In this document: piece by piece, positions 1 through 6,840 of the stretch
Numbering within the stretch: position 1 is the stretch's first letter
Layout: each line of letters starts with the position of its first letter
Assembly: GCA_937897585.1 (NCBI GenBank)
Contig: CALCNY010000359.1
Span: forward strand, 1-13,128
DNA: 13,128 bases
From: an uncultured Chitinophagaceae bacterium
GTDB taxonomy: Bacteria > Bacteroidota > Bacteroidia > Chitinophagales > Chitinophagaceae
Reading direction: 5' to 3'
Made by a program: the position numbers and the translations under genes
The notes under the pieces: generated by a model
Database searches by the model: none
What the model saw: only the letters and a program-made list of their open reading frames with translations
What the model was told of the DNA's origin: nothing

Positions 1-569
1 CTACCGCTTTTGAGGAAACCTTAAGTAGCTATATATTGGCAAGAGGTATTGAAAGAACCATCACTCAGATTATTTTCAAATACATGGAGAAAATAGGTAT
101 TCTCTGGTTGACCAATCATATTAATCCCGCACAAGAACATCTGGTTACAAATATTATACGTCAGAAATTGATTGTAGGTATTGAAGGAATTTCCACTCCT
201 TTAAAAGTCAATAAAACCATTCTATTATTTCTTCCGGAAGCAGAATATCATGAAATGGGTCTTTTATTCATGTATTATTTATTAAAAAGCAGAGGAATTG
301 AAGTGATTTACCTCGGTTGTAACGTGCCTCTGGCAGATGTGGGTTATGTAGTAAAAGTAAAAAAACCTGATTTCTTGTATTGCCACGTTACTCGTCCTGG
401 ACTCAACTTCAACTTCGATAAATTCTTAGCTAACATTTCCAAAAATTTGGCTGATACTCCTTGTATCATTTCAGGTTTGCTTACCCAGAACTATGAAAAA
501 AAGATACAATCACCGGTTATTTTTAAAAGAAGCTTTACAGAAGTGATGGACTTCATCTCTAATTTGTAG
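1..569 (+). CDS. MerR/CarH-type transcriptional regulator, C-terminal B12-binding light-sensor part (5' truncated)
   Basis: The reading frame is open from base 3, so the N-terminal MerR winged-helix DNA-binding domain lies outside the window; the TTG at 36 is internal. About 188 residues are visible. The first part is the helical-bundle cap domain, with Trp (codon 105-107) followed after exactly nine residues by Glu-His (codons 135-140). This W-x9-EH signature, in the CarH family, packs against the adenosyl group of adenosylcobalamin. A Rossmann-type B12-binding domain follows, with E-Y-H-E-M-G (His codon 249-251), the E/D-x-H-x-x-G motif whose His is the lower cobalt ligand. CarH/LitR proteins repress carotenoid genes in the dark and release DNA when light breaks the Co-C bond. 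Its place directly before an ECF sigma gene and the crt genes fits that role. Light sensing here is inferred, not shown. The residue after the Trp is Leu, whereas Thermus CarH has His132 there. Confidence 0.88.
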   Translation, partial: TAFEETLSSYILARGIERTITQIIFKYMEKIGILWLTNHINPAQEHLVTNIIRQKLIVGIEGISTPLKVNKTILLFLPEAEYHEMGLLFMYYLLKSRGIEVIYLGCNVPLADVGYVVKVKKPDFLYCHVTRPGLNFNFDKFLANISKNLADTPCIISGLLTQNYEKKIQSPVIFKRSFTEVMDFISNL

Positions 570-587
570 AATTATTTTTTTAAAAAA

Positions 588-654
588 TTAAACAAAATAT
601 TTCAAAGTTTCATTCTTTACGTTTAACTTCGCATTCTCAAAAGTTAAACAAAAT
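588..654. promoter_or_regulatory. Candidate operator/promoter region of the sigma-factor gene
   Basis: This AT-rich spacer holds a perfect 9-bp inverted repeat, GTTTAACTT (621-629) and AAGTTAAAC (641-649), separated by 11 bases. The right arm runs into the ATG at 653. The 11-mer TTAAACAAAAT occurs twice, at 588-598 and 644-654. TACGTTTA (618-625) matches seven of eight positions of the Bacteroidetes -7 consensus TAnnTTTG and overlaps the left arm, but no convincing -33 TTTG is seen. An inverted repeat over a promoter beside a MerR-type regulator is what a repressor operator would look like. Binding by the neighbouring CarH-like protein is inference. Confidence 0.45.
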
Positions 655-1153
655 GTCTACCAAAGAATTTGAAAACCTAGTTGTAAGCAACGTTGATTTC
701 TTGAAACCATTTGCTTTTACATTAACCAGAGACAATGAATCTGCAAAAGATCTCACTCAGGAAACTTTATACAGAGCCTTGGCCAATAAAGAGAAATATA
801 GTGTAGGCACTAATGTTAAAGCATGGATGTATACGATCATGCGTAATATTTTTATCAATAATTACCGCAGAAAAAGTCGTCAGAACACCATCTTCGACAA
901 CACACCCAATGACTTTTTAATAGACCATAATCAATCTGCAGTTTCTAATCTTGCTGAATCTAAAATCAAGCTAAAAGAAATAGAGGCTGCTGTTGAACGT
1001 TTGCCTGAAATTTTTAAACACCCATTTATCCTCTATTTTGAAGGGTACAAATACAACGAAATTTCAGATTACCTGAGCGAGCCTTTGGGAACTATTAAAA
1101 GCAGAATTCACTTCGCCAGAAAATTGTTGAAAGCTGAAATCGCGAGATATTAA
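653..1153 (+). CDS. ECF-type RNA polymerase sigma factor
   Basis: The protein has 166 residues, normal for an ECF sigma factor that has only regions 2 and 4. Region 2 spans roughly residues 10-78, with the core-binding motif DLTQET at 33-38 and the aromatic/basic promoter-melting stretch KAWMYTIMRN with YRRK behind it (about 56-74). Region 4 spans about 108-163, with its helix-turn-helix ending GTIKSRIHFAR (146-156). It should direct RNA polymerase to a small set of promoters. No anti-sigma gene lies beside it; the next upstream gene is the CarH-like regulator and the next downstream is crtI. The Streptomyces litR-litS pair, a B12 MerR repressor controlling an ECF sigma factor for light-induced carotenoids, is the closest known arrangement. 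The ATG at 653 lies within the TTAAACAAAAT repeat and has no Shine-Dalgarno sequence. Confidence 0.9.
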   Translation: MSTKEFENLVVSNVDFLKPFAFTLTRDNESAKDLTQETLYRALANKEKYSVGTNVKAWMYTIMRNIFINNYRRKSRQNTIFDNTPNDFLIDHNQSAVSNLAESKIKLKEIEAAVERLPEIFKHPFILYFEGYKYNEISDYLSEPLGTIKSRIHFARKLLKAEIARY

Positions 1154-1158
1154 TTTTC

Positions 1159-1191
1159 TTAAACAAAAGTATAATAGTCTATCTTTCCAGC
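1159..1191 (+). promoter_or_regulatory. Candidate promoter/operator in front of crtI
   Basis: This short spacer repeats TTAAACAAAA (1159-1168), the 10-mer found twice before the sigma gene. TATCTTTC (1180-1187) matches seven of eight positions of TAnnTTTG and ends only four bases before the GTG start of crtI. If it is a real -7 element, the transcript would begin at or very near the start codon. Alternatively TTAAAC may be an upstream element read by the ECF sigma factor. The evidence is a shared motif and position only. Confidence 0.35.
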
Positions 1192-2673
1192 GTGAAAAAA
1201 GCAATTGTTATAGGTTCAGGATTTGCAGGAATGTCTGCGGCCTCTTTCATGGCGAAAGCCGGTTGGCAAGTCACTGTTCTTGAAAAACATGTAATGCCCG
1301 GTGGCAGAGGCAGATTGTATAAAGAAGATGGCTTCACGTTTGATATGGGTCCCAGCTGGTACTGGATGCCCGATGTTTTTGAAAGATATTTTAATCAGTT
1401 TGGAAAAAAAGTTTCCGATTACTACGACCTCATTCGCCTCGATCCCTCATACAGGGTTTATTATCCTGATGCGCCGATAGATATTCCTGCTAATTATGAT
1501 GAGCTTAAACAATTATTTGAAAGCATTGAAAAAGGCAGTGGCAAACAGTTAGATGCTTTTTTAAAAGAAGCACATTTTAAATACGAAATAGGCATCCACA
1601 AACTTGTTCATAAACCCGGACAAAACCTCACAGAATTTTTAGATCTTGATTTAGCCAAAGGCTTGCTTAAACTCGATGTGTTTACATCCATGAAAACACA
1701 CGTCGGTAAGTTTTTTAAAAACAAAAAACTGGCACAATTGATGGAATTTCCGGTGTTGTTTTTGGGCGCATTGGCTTCAGATATTCCGGCATTGTATAGT
1801 CTGATGAATTATGCCGATATCAAACTCGGTACTTGGTATCCTGATGGCGGCATGTTTAATATCGGAGACTCCATGCATAAACTTGCAGTAGAATTGGGCG
1901 TGACGTTTCATTTCAATTGTAATGTCAACAAAATCAATGTTACTAACGGAGTCGCCACTTCAGTAACTGCAAAGCAAAACAATGAAGAGGTTATTTTTGA
2001 AGCAGATGTAGTTATTGGTGGCGCGGATTATCATTTCATTGAAACCAAATTACTGGAAGAAAAACACAGAACTTATTCTGAAAAATATTGGGATAAAAGA
2101 GTGATGGCACCTTCTTGTTTATTATATTACATAGGTTTAAATAAAAAACTGAGTGGCGTAACGCACCATTCATTGTTCTTTGATGTGGATTTCGACAAAC
2201 ATGGTGATGAGATTTATACAAATCCACAATGGCCGTCAGAACCTTTGTTTTATGTTAGTGTACCTTCAGTTACAGATAAAACAGTTGCGCCTTCAGGTTG
2301 TGAAAATTTATTTTTTCTGATACCAGTAGCAGCAGGTTTGAATGGAGATACTGAAGAAGTAAGAGACCATTATTTTAAAAAGGTTGTTGCACGTTACGAG
2401 AGTTTCATCGGACAATCCATTTCCGATTCCATTATCCATAAGAAAACATTTTCAGTATCCAATTTTAAAGAAGATTATAATGCTTTCAAGGGCAACGCCT
2501 ATGGACTGGCCAATACATTGATGCAAACATCAATATTGAAGCCATCACTAAAAAGTAAGAAGGTGAGCAACTTGTTTTATACAGGTCAGTTGACAGTTCC
2601 GGGTCCGGGAGTTCCACCATCTTTGATTAGCGGCGAAGTGGTATCGAAAGAAATATTAAAAAGATTTAAATAA
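1192..2673 (+). CDS. crtI: Phytoene desaturase (CrtI-type, FAD-dependent)
   Basis: CrtI introduces four double bonds into 15-cis-phytoene to give lycopene, working at the membrane with bound FAD. The 493-residue protein has the normal family length. It starts with the dinucleotide-binding fold: GSGFAG at 8-13, and Glu31 at the end of the second strand (VTVLEK), which holds the FAD ribose. GPSWYWMP, about residues 54-61, is typical of bacteroidetal CrtI. The C-terminal FAD-binding signature runs from about 461 to 482 (LFYTGQLTVPGPGVPP, then SLISGE). The start is GTG, because the beta-strand MKKAIVIGSG begins right there and no ATG lies upstream in frame. It is separated from crtB by 8 bases and is the first enzyme gene of the packed run. 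A second, diverged family member lies downstream at 4071; order and motifs make this one the phytoene desaturase. Confidence 0.93.
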   Translation: MKKAIVIGSGFAGMSAASFMAKAGWQVTVLEKHVMPGGRGRLYKEDGFTFDMGPSWYWMPDVFERYFNQFGKKVSDYYDLIRLDPSYRVYYPDAPIDIPANYDELKQLFESIEKGSGKQLDAFLKEAHFKYEIGIHKLVHKPGQNLTEFLDLDLAKGLLKLDVFTSMKTHVGKFFKNKKLAQLMEFPVLFLGALASDIPALYSLMNYADIKLGTWYPDGGMFNIGDSMHKLAVELGVTFHFNCNVNKINVTNGVATSVTAKQNNEEVIFEADVVIGGADYHFIETKLLEEKHRTYSEKYWDKRVMAPSCLLYYIGLNKKLSGVTHHSLFFDVDFDKHGDEIYTNPQWPSEPLFYVSVPSVTDKTVAPSGCENLFFLIPVAAGLNGDTEEVRDHYFKKVVARYESFIGQSISDSIIHKKTFSVSNFKEDYNAFKGNAYGLANTLMQTSILKPSLKSKKVSNLFYTGQLTVPGPGVPPSLISGEVVSKEILKRFK

Positions 2674-2681
2674 TTGCTTTT

Positions 2682-3518
2682 ATGATGCATTTGTTTCACG
2701 ATGTTAGCAGTGAATGCAGCAAGATAACTACCGAAAGATATAGCACATCTTTTAGCAGTGCCATTCGCTTATTGCATAAAGATTTACGAACGCCTATTTA
2801 TCATATCTATGGTTTTGTTCGCTTTGCGGATGAAATTGTAGATACTTTTCATGAGTATGATAAAGCCACTTTGTTAGCAGAATTTAAAAAAGAAACCTAC
2901 GATGCATTCAAAAGAGGTATCAGTTTAAATCCGATTCTTAATAGTTTCCAGCAGGTAGTAAACCAATATAATATTGATCATGAATTGGTAGATGCGTTTT
3001 TCAAAAGCATGGAATTTGATTTGAGCAAGAATACTTATGATGAGGCTGGATATAAAGAATATATTTACGGAAGTGCAGAAGTTGTAGGCTTGATGTGTCT
3101 GTTTGTTTTTTGTGATGGCGATAAAGAAAAGTATCTGAAATTAAAACCCTATGCGATGGCGTTAGGTTCCGCATTTCAGAAAGTAAATTTTTTAAGAGAT
3201 GTGAAAGCCGATTCTGAAAATCTGAAAAGAGTATATTTTCCGGGAGTAGATTTCAGAAATTTCACTGCTGCAATGAAAGCTGAAATAGAAGCTGATATTG
3301 ATGCCGATTTCAAAAAATCTTTTGAAGGGATTTTAATGTTGCCGATGAAAGCGAGGTTTGGCGTGTATGTGGCCTACAAGTATTATCTTTCTTTGTTTAA
3401 AAAAATAAAACAATCTCAGCCAGCCATGTTGTTGGAAGACAGAATCAGGATTCCTAATTATTCTAAAGCAATGATTGTGATGAGAGCCGGATTGAGAAGT
3501 CAACTTAATATTTTATAA
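2682..3518 (+). CDS. crtB: Phytoene synthase (squalene/phytoene synthase family)
   Basis: CrtB condenses two geranylgeranyl diphosphates to phytoene, the first committed carotenoid step. The 278-residue protein contains both Asp-rich, Mg-diphosphate-binding motifs: DEIVD at 50-54 and DVKAD at 173-177, the latter within NFLRDVKAD. The stretch RFADEIVDTFHEYD is typical of bacterial CrtB. It starts with two ATG codons in a row (2682 and 2685); either may be used, and homologues with an M-x-x-L-F start do not settle it. It lies 8 bases after crtI and 21 bases before the ATG of idi, so it is presumably cotranscribed. No GGPP synthase gene is in the window, so its substrate must come from elsewhere. 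A squalene synthase role is possible in principle, but the context argues strongly for phytoene. Confidence 0.93.
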   Translation: MMHLFHDVSSECSKITTERYSTSFSSAIRLLHKDLRTPIYHIYGFVRFADEIVDTFHEYDKATLLAEFKKETYDAFKRGISLNPILNSFQQVVNQYNIDHELVDAFFKSMEFDLSKNTYDEAGYKEYIYGSAEVVGLMCLFVFCDGDKEKYLKLKPYAMALGSAFQKVNFLRDVKADSENLKRVYFPGVDFRNFTAAMKAEIEADIDADFKKSFEGILMLPMKARFGVYVAYKYYLSLFKKIKQSQPAMLLEDRIRIPNYSKAMIVMRAGLRSQLNIL

Positions 3519-3539
3519 TAAAAAAATTACCACACCGTG

Positions 3540-4061
3540 ATGACAGAAGTTATTCTGGTAAATGAAAATGACGAGGCGGTTGGCACGATGGAAAAAATTG
3601 CAGCTCACCGAAAAGCTTTGTTGCACAGAGCTTTCAGCGTTTTTATTTTTAACAGAAAAGGAGAGATGCTGCTACAGCAACGCGCTTCTAATAAATATCA
3701 CAGTCCAAATTTGTGGACGAACGCCTGTTGCAGTCACCCAATGCCAGGAGAAGAAACCATTGACGCAGCTCACAGAAGATTAATGGAAGAAATGGGATTT
3801 GATACCGAGCTTGAACATGCATTCAGTTTTATTTACCAAACACCTTTTGATAATGGATTGACAGAACACGAACTCGATCATGTTTTTATTGGCCGTTATG
3901 ATGGAACAATAAATCCTGATGAAACAGAGGTTCGTGATTTTACTTTCATGAAAATGGAAGCCATCAAACAAAGCATGGACATTCACAATCACAAATACAC
4001 TTCTTGGTTTACCATCGCCTTTCCGAAGTTAGAAGAACATATGGCATTGAAGAATGCTTAA
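3540..4061 (+). CDS. idi: Isopentenyl-diphosphate delta-isomerase, type I (Nudix)
   Basis: This enzyme interconverts IPP and DMAPP and so balances the C5 units for GGPP. Counting from the GTG at 3537, the protein carries NACCSHP with Cys65 and His67, matching the catalytic Cys and metal-binding His of E. coli Idi (C67, H69). A Nudix-like box spans about 71-88 (starting GEETIDAAHRRLMEEMGF), and EHELDHVF contains the second catalytic Glu (E112). The length of 173-174 residues is normal. The ATG at 3540 is preferred to the adjacent in-frame GTG at 3537, since M-T-E-V-I-L-V is a common start for this family. Its place between crtB and crtD indicates that precursor supply is co-regulated with pigment synthesis. 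Only 9 bases separate it from the next gene. Confidence 0.93.
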   Translation: MTEVILVNENDEAVGTMEKIAAHRKALLHRAFSVFIFNRKGEMLLQQRASNKYHSPNLWTNACCSHPMPGEETIDAAHRRLMEEMGFDTELEHAFSFIYQTPFDNGLTEHELDHVFIGRYDGTINPDETEVRDFTFMKMEAIKQSMDIHNHKYTSWFTIAFPKLEEHMALKNA

Positions 4062-4070
4062 CTCTTATAC

Positions 4071-5561
4071 ATGTCGTCTACAAAAGCAATCATCATAGGA
4101 AGTGGAGTCGCAGGTATGGCATCGGCTATAAGGCTTGCTGTTGAAGGATTTGACGTTCATGTATATGAAGCCAATGATTATCCTGGAGGCAAATTGTCAT
4201 CTTTCGAAAAAGATGGTTTTAGATTTGATGCAGGTCCTTCTCTTTTTACGCAACCACAAAACATAGAAGAATTATTTACACTCGCAGGAGAGCCAATCGA
4301 AAAATATTTTGATTATAAAGCAGTTGATGTTGTTTGTCATTATTTCTTTGAAAATGGCAAGCAATTAAAAACTTATGCTGATAAAAAATTACTCGCTCAA
4401 ACTTTTGAAAAGGAATTAGGAGAGGATCCAAAAGCAGTTATTGATTATCTCAATGCAGCAGAAAAATTATACGATAATATCGGCACCATATTTTTAAATC
4501 ATTCATTGCATCAATCAAAAACATGGTTGCATAAAAGAGTGATTAATGCTTTGAAGAATGTAAAATGGTCATATCTATTTGGCACTTTACATCAGCATAA
4601 TAAAGCTAAATTTAAAACAGCAGAAGCCGTACAATTATTCAATCGATTTGCAACGTATAACGGCAGCAATCCTTATAAAGCACCGGGAATGTTGAGTTTG
4701 ATTCCCCATCTCGAACAGAATCAAGGAACATTTTATCCGAAAGGAGGTATGATCAGCATTACCAATGCCTTGTATAATCTGGCGTTGAAGAAAGGAGTTC
4801 AATTTCATTTCAATAAAAAAGTGTCTTCAATCATTCATGAACAAAAAAAAGTAAAAGGGATTGTTGTTGACAATGAAAACATAGCTGCTGATATTGTAGT
4901 GAGTAACGGTGATGTGTATTACACGTATAAAAAATTACTGAATGAAAATGTAGTTGCGCATAAAATATCAAAGCTTGAAAGGAGCAGTAGTGCATTGATT
5001 TTTTATTGGGGTATACAAAAAGAATTTTCAGAACTGGGCTTGCATAATATTTTTTTCAGCAAAGATTATAAAAAAGAGTTCGACCATTTATTTGAAAAGA
5101 AAATGTTGATGGATGATCCAACTGTTTATATCAATATCACTTCAAAGATGGAAAATATTCATTCACCAGAAGGTGCTGAAAATTGGTTTGTGATGATTAA
5201 TGCGCCAACCAACGAAGGACAGGATTGGAATGAGTTAGTGATTACCGCTAAGAAAAATATCATCAGTAAGCTCAATCGTTTACTTAATACAGATTTAGAA
5301 AAATATATCGTTTCAGAAACCATTATGGATCCTGTGGTGATTGAGCAAAAAACAGGAACTTATAAAGGTTCATTATATGGAACAAGCTCCAATTCTAAAT
5401 TTGCAGCATTTTTCAGACCTGCGAATTTCAGTAAAGACATAAAAGGACTTTATTTTTGCGGTGGAACCGTTCATCCGGGAGGAGGCATTCCACTTTGTTT
5501 GAAAAGTGCATTGATAACAACAGATATCATTAAAACAGATTATGCAGCAAGAAGGAAATAA
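4071..5561 (+). CDS. crtD: CrtD-like 1-hydroxycarotenoid 3,4-desaturase (CrtI superfamily)
   Basis: This is a second FAD-dependent desaturase of 496 residues, with GSGVAG at 10-15, Glu33 ending the second strand, PGGKLSSFEKDGFRFDAGPS around 38-57, and a C-terminal FAD signature near 459-478 (YFCGGTVHPGGGIP). It differs clearly from the crtI product upstream: GPSLFTQP replaces GPSWYWMP, and CGGTVHPGGGIP replaces TGQLTVPGPGVPP. These features fit CrtD-type enzymes, which desaturate the 3,4 bond of a 1-hydroxylated acyclic end group. The next gene encodes the matching 1,2-hydratase and overlaps it by 20 bases, which supports that reaction. Related branches (CrtN-like or methoxyneurosporene desaturases) share the fold, so exact substrate specificity is inferred from context. 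The ATG at 4071 is the only sensible start, a few residues before the FAD strand. Confidence 0.85.
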   Translation: MSSTKAIIIGSGVAGMASAIRLAVEGFDVHVYEANDYPGGKLSSFEKDGFRFDAGPSLFTQPQNIEELFTLAGEPIEKYFDYKAVDVVCHYFFENGKQLKTYADKKLLAQTFEKELGEDPKAVIDYLNAAEKLYDNIGTIFLNHSLHQSKTWLHKRVINALKNVKWSYLFGTLHQHNKAKFKTAEAVQLFNRFATYNGSNPYKAPGMLSLIPHLEQNQGTFYPKGGMISITNALYNLALKKGVQFHFNKKVSSIIHEQKKVKGIVVDNENIAADIVVSNGDVYYTYKKLLNENVVAHKISKLERSSSALIFYWGIQKEFSELGLHNIFFSKDYKKEFDHLFEKKMLMDDPTVYINITSKMENIHSPEGAENWFVMINAPTNEGQDWNELVITAKKNIISKLNRLLNTDLEKYIVSETIMDPVVIEQKTGTYKGSLYGTSSNSKFAAFFRPANFSKDIKGLYFCGGTVHPGGGIPLCLKSALITTDIIKTDYAARRK

Positions 5562-6246
5562 ATTACTTTTTGGTTTGTCTAAATATCAATTAGCGACTGC
5601 TATTGCGGTGTTGTTTCATGCTATTGGATTAATAGGGATTTTATATTTCGACAAACAATTTTTCATCAACACCACGGCATTGAATTTGTTGTTGATGTTT
5701 GCTTTGATAATCTACACTCAAAAGAATAAAAACTTACATTTTTGGATTTTTGTTTTCATTGCAATTACAATTGGAATTGTTGTCGAATTAGTAGGAACAC
5801 AAACTGCATTATTGTTCGGTAATTACGAGTACGGGAAGGTGTTAGGTCCTGCAATTAAAAATGTTCCTTGGGTTATTGGTATCAATTGGTTTATGATTAT
5901 TTATTGTTGTGGTATCAGTATGAAAATGTTATTACAAAAGATTACAACGACAATTGATGCGGATGTAAATACACGAAGACCAATTTTAAAAACTTTGTCT
6001 GTAATTATTGATGGTGCTACATTAGCGATTGTGTTTGATTGGTTGATGGAGCCTGTAGCCATACAATTAGGCTATTGGAAATGGGCAGGTGATATCCCTG
6101 TTTTTAACTATGCTTGCTGGTTTTTAGTAAGTATGGTTTTATTGCTATTTTTTCATTTTTTGAAATTTGATAAGGAAAACAAATTCGCTGTAGATTTGTT
6201 ATTGATACAGGCTATGTTTTTCTTGTTATTAAGAACATTTTTATGA
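5542..6246 (+). CDS. cruF: CruF-like carotenoid 1,2-hydratase (carotenoid biosynthesis membrane protein, PF04240-type)
   Basis: CruF-type proteins add water across the C1-C2 double bond of the psi end of lycopene or gamma-carotene, creating the 1-hydroxyl that CrtD needs. The 234-residue protein is hydrophobic throughout, with about seven membrane segments. It has the family's conserved polar patches: VELVGTQTALLFGNYEYG (81-98), NWFMIIY (115-121), DWLMEPVA (166-173) followed by LGYWKW (176-181), and FNYACWF (188-194). The ATG lies inside the end of crtD (20-base overlap), and the stop overlaps the next start in ATGA, so translation of crtD, cruF and crtZ is probably coupled. The AGAAGG after the ATG is not a ribosome site for this gene. 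Family membership is clear; the precise regiochemistry is inferred. Confidence 0.85.
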   Translation: MQQEGNKLLFGLSKYQLATAIAVLFHAIGLIGILYFDKQFFINTTALNLLLMFALIIYTQKNKNLHFWIFVFIAITIGIVVELVGTQTALLFGNYEYGKVLGPAIKNVPWVIGINWFMIIYCCGISMKMLLQKITTTIDADVNTRRPILKTLSVIIDGATLAIVFDWLMEPVAIQLGYWKWAGDIPVFNYACWFLVSMVLLLFFHFLKFDKENKFAVDLLLIQAMFFLLLRTFL

Positions 6247-6722
6247 ACACATTTATTTTTATAGGCATTGTATTGCTCACATTTTTCTTGATGGAAGGGA
6301 TAACCTGGTTAACACATAAATATGTGATGCATGGGTTTCTTTGGTATTTACATGAAGATCATCATCAACCCAGTCCAGGATTTTTTGAAAAGAATGATGC
6401 ATTCTTTTTGATATTCGCAATACCGAGTTGGTTGTGCATTATGTTAGGTTTACAACATGGTGTGTATTGGGCGGCAGCCATAGGCTTTGGCATTGCGATG
6501 TATGGATTAGGGTATTTCATTGTACATGAAGTGATTATTCACCAGCGTTTCAAATGGTTTACCAGAAGCAATAATTCTTATGTAAGAACCATTCGCTGGG
6601 CACATAAAATGCATCACAAACATTTGGGTAAAGAAGATGGCGAAAGCTTTGGGATGTTGTTTGTTGCGAAGAAATATTGGGATAAGGTGAGGAGGGATAA
6701 TGAAATAAAAAGTAAAAAGTAA
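6243..6722 (+). CDS. crtZ: Beta-carotene (beta-ring) hydroxylase, CrtZ type
   Basis: CrtZ is a non-heme di-iron membrane enzyme that hydroxylates C3 of beta-ionone rings. The 159-residue product shows all the His clusters: H25-x4-H30 (HKYVMH), H37-x2-HH (HEDHH, 37-41), H95-x4-H100 (HEVIIH) and H121-x2-HH (HKMHH, 121-125). They are set between hydrophobic helices, the first at about 3-20 and others at about 53-73 and 76-94. LHEDHHQPSPG and the terminal KEDGESFGMLFV are typical of bacterial CrtZ. It overlaps cruF by four bases (ATGA). The last codons, encoding KSKK, lie in a run of AAAAAGT repeats that continues past the stop, so the C-terminal tail is repeat-derived and unlikely to matter for activity. 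Confidence 0.93.
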   Translation: MNTFIFIGIVLLTFFLMEGITWLTHKYVMHGFLWYLHEDHHQPSPGFFEKNDAFFLIFAIPSWLCIMLGLQHGVYWAAAIGFGIAMYGLGYFIVHEVIIHQRFKWFTRSNNSYVRTIRWAHKMHHKHLGKEDGESFGMLFVAKKYWDKVRRDNEIKSKK

Positions 6723-6728
6723 AAAATC
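6707..6728. repeat. Short tandem AAAAAGT repeat across the crtZ stop codon
   Basis: The 7-base unit AAAAAGT occurs about three times in a row, with the last copy altered to AAAAAATC. The TAA of crtZ (6720-6722) lies within it. It may be a slippage-prone tract; it encodes only the final Lys/Ser residues. Confidence 0.6.
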
Positions 6729-6737
6729 AAAAAAGCT

Positions 6738-6839
6738 AATGTTTAAAAGGTTTGGGAGGTTCAATAAGTTCAATGAGTTGAAATAACCTTTTGAACATAT
6801 TGAACTAATTGAACATTTTGAACCAAAAAAACAAACATT
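6738..6839. repeat. About 100-bp imperfect palindrome built of GTTCAA/TTGAAC units between crtZ and crtYcd
   Basis: The inner part pairs 6758-6782 with 6800-6824: GGTTCAA with TTGAACC, GTTCAAT with ATTGAAC, and AGTT with AACT, all centred on 6791. This makes a roughly 25-bp stem with four mismatches and a 17-base loop. The half-sites recur about every 9-10 bases. An outer pair, AATGTTT (6738-6744) and AAACATT (6833-6839), encloses it. It fills nearly the whole spacer before crtYcd and ends two bases before its TTG. In RNA it would form a long hairpin that could weaken readthrough or protect the upstream mRNA. It resembles the dispersed intergenic repeats seen in Bacteroidota genomes. There is no T-run directly after the stem. 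Confidence 0.75.
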
Positions 6840-6840
6840 T

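Noticed and set aside
6758..6824. Possible CRISPR array
   Set aside because: The units are only 9-10 bases, alternate in orientation and have no spacers; it is a palindrome.
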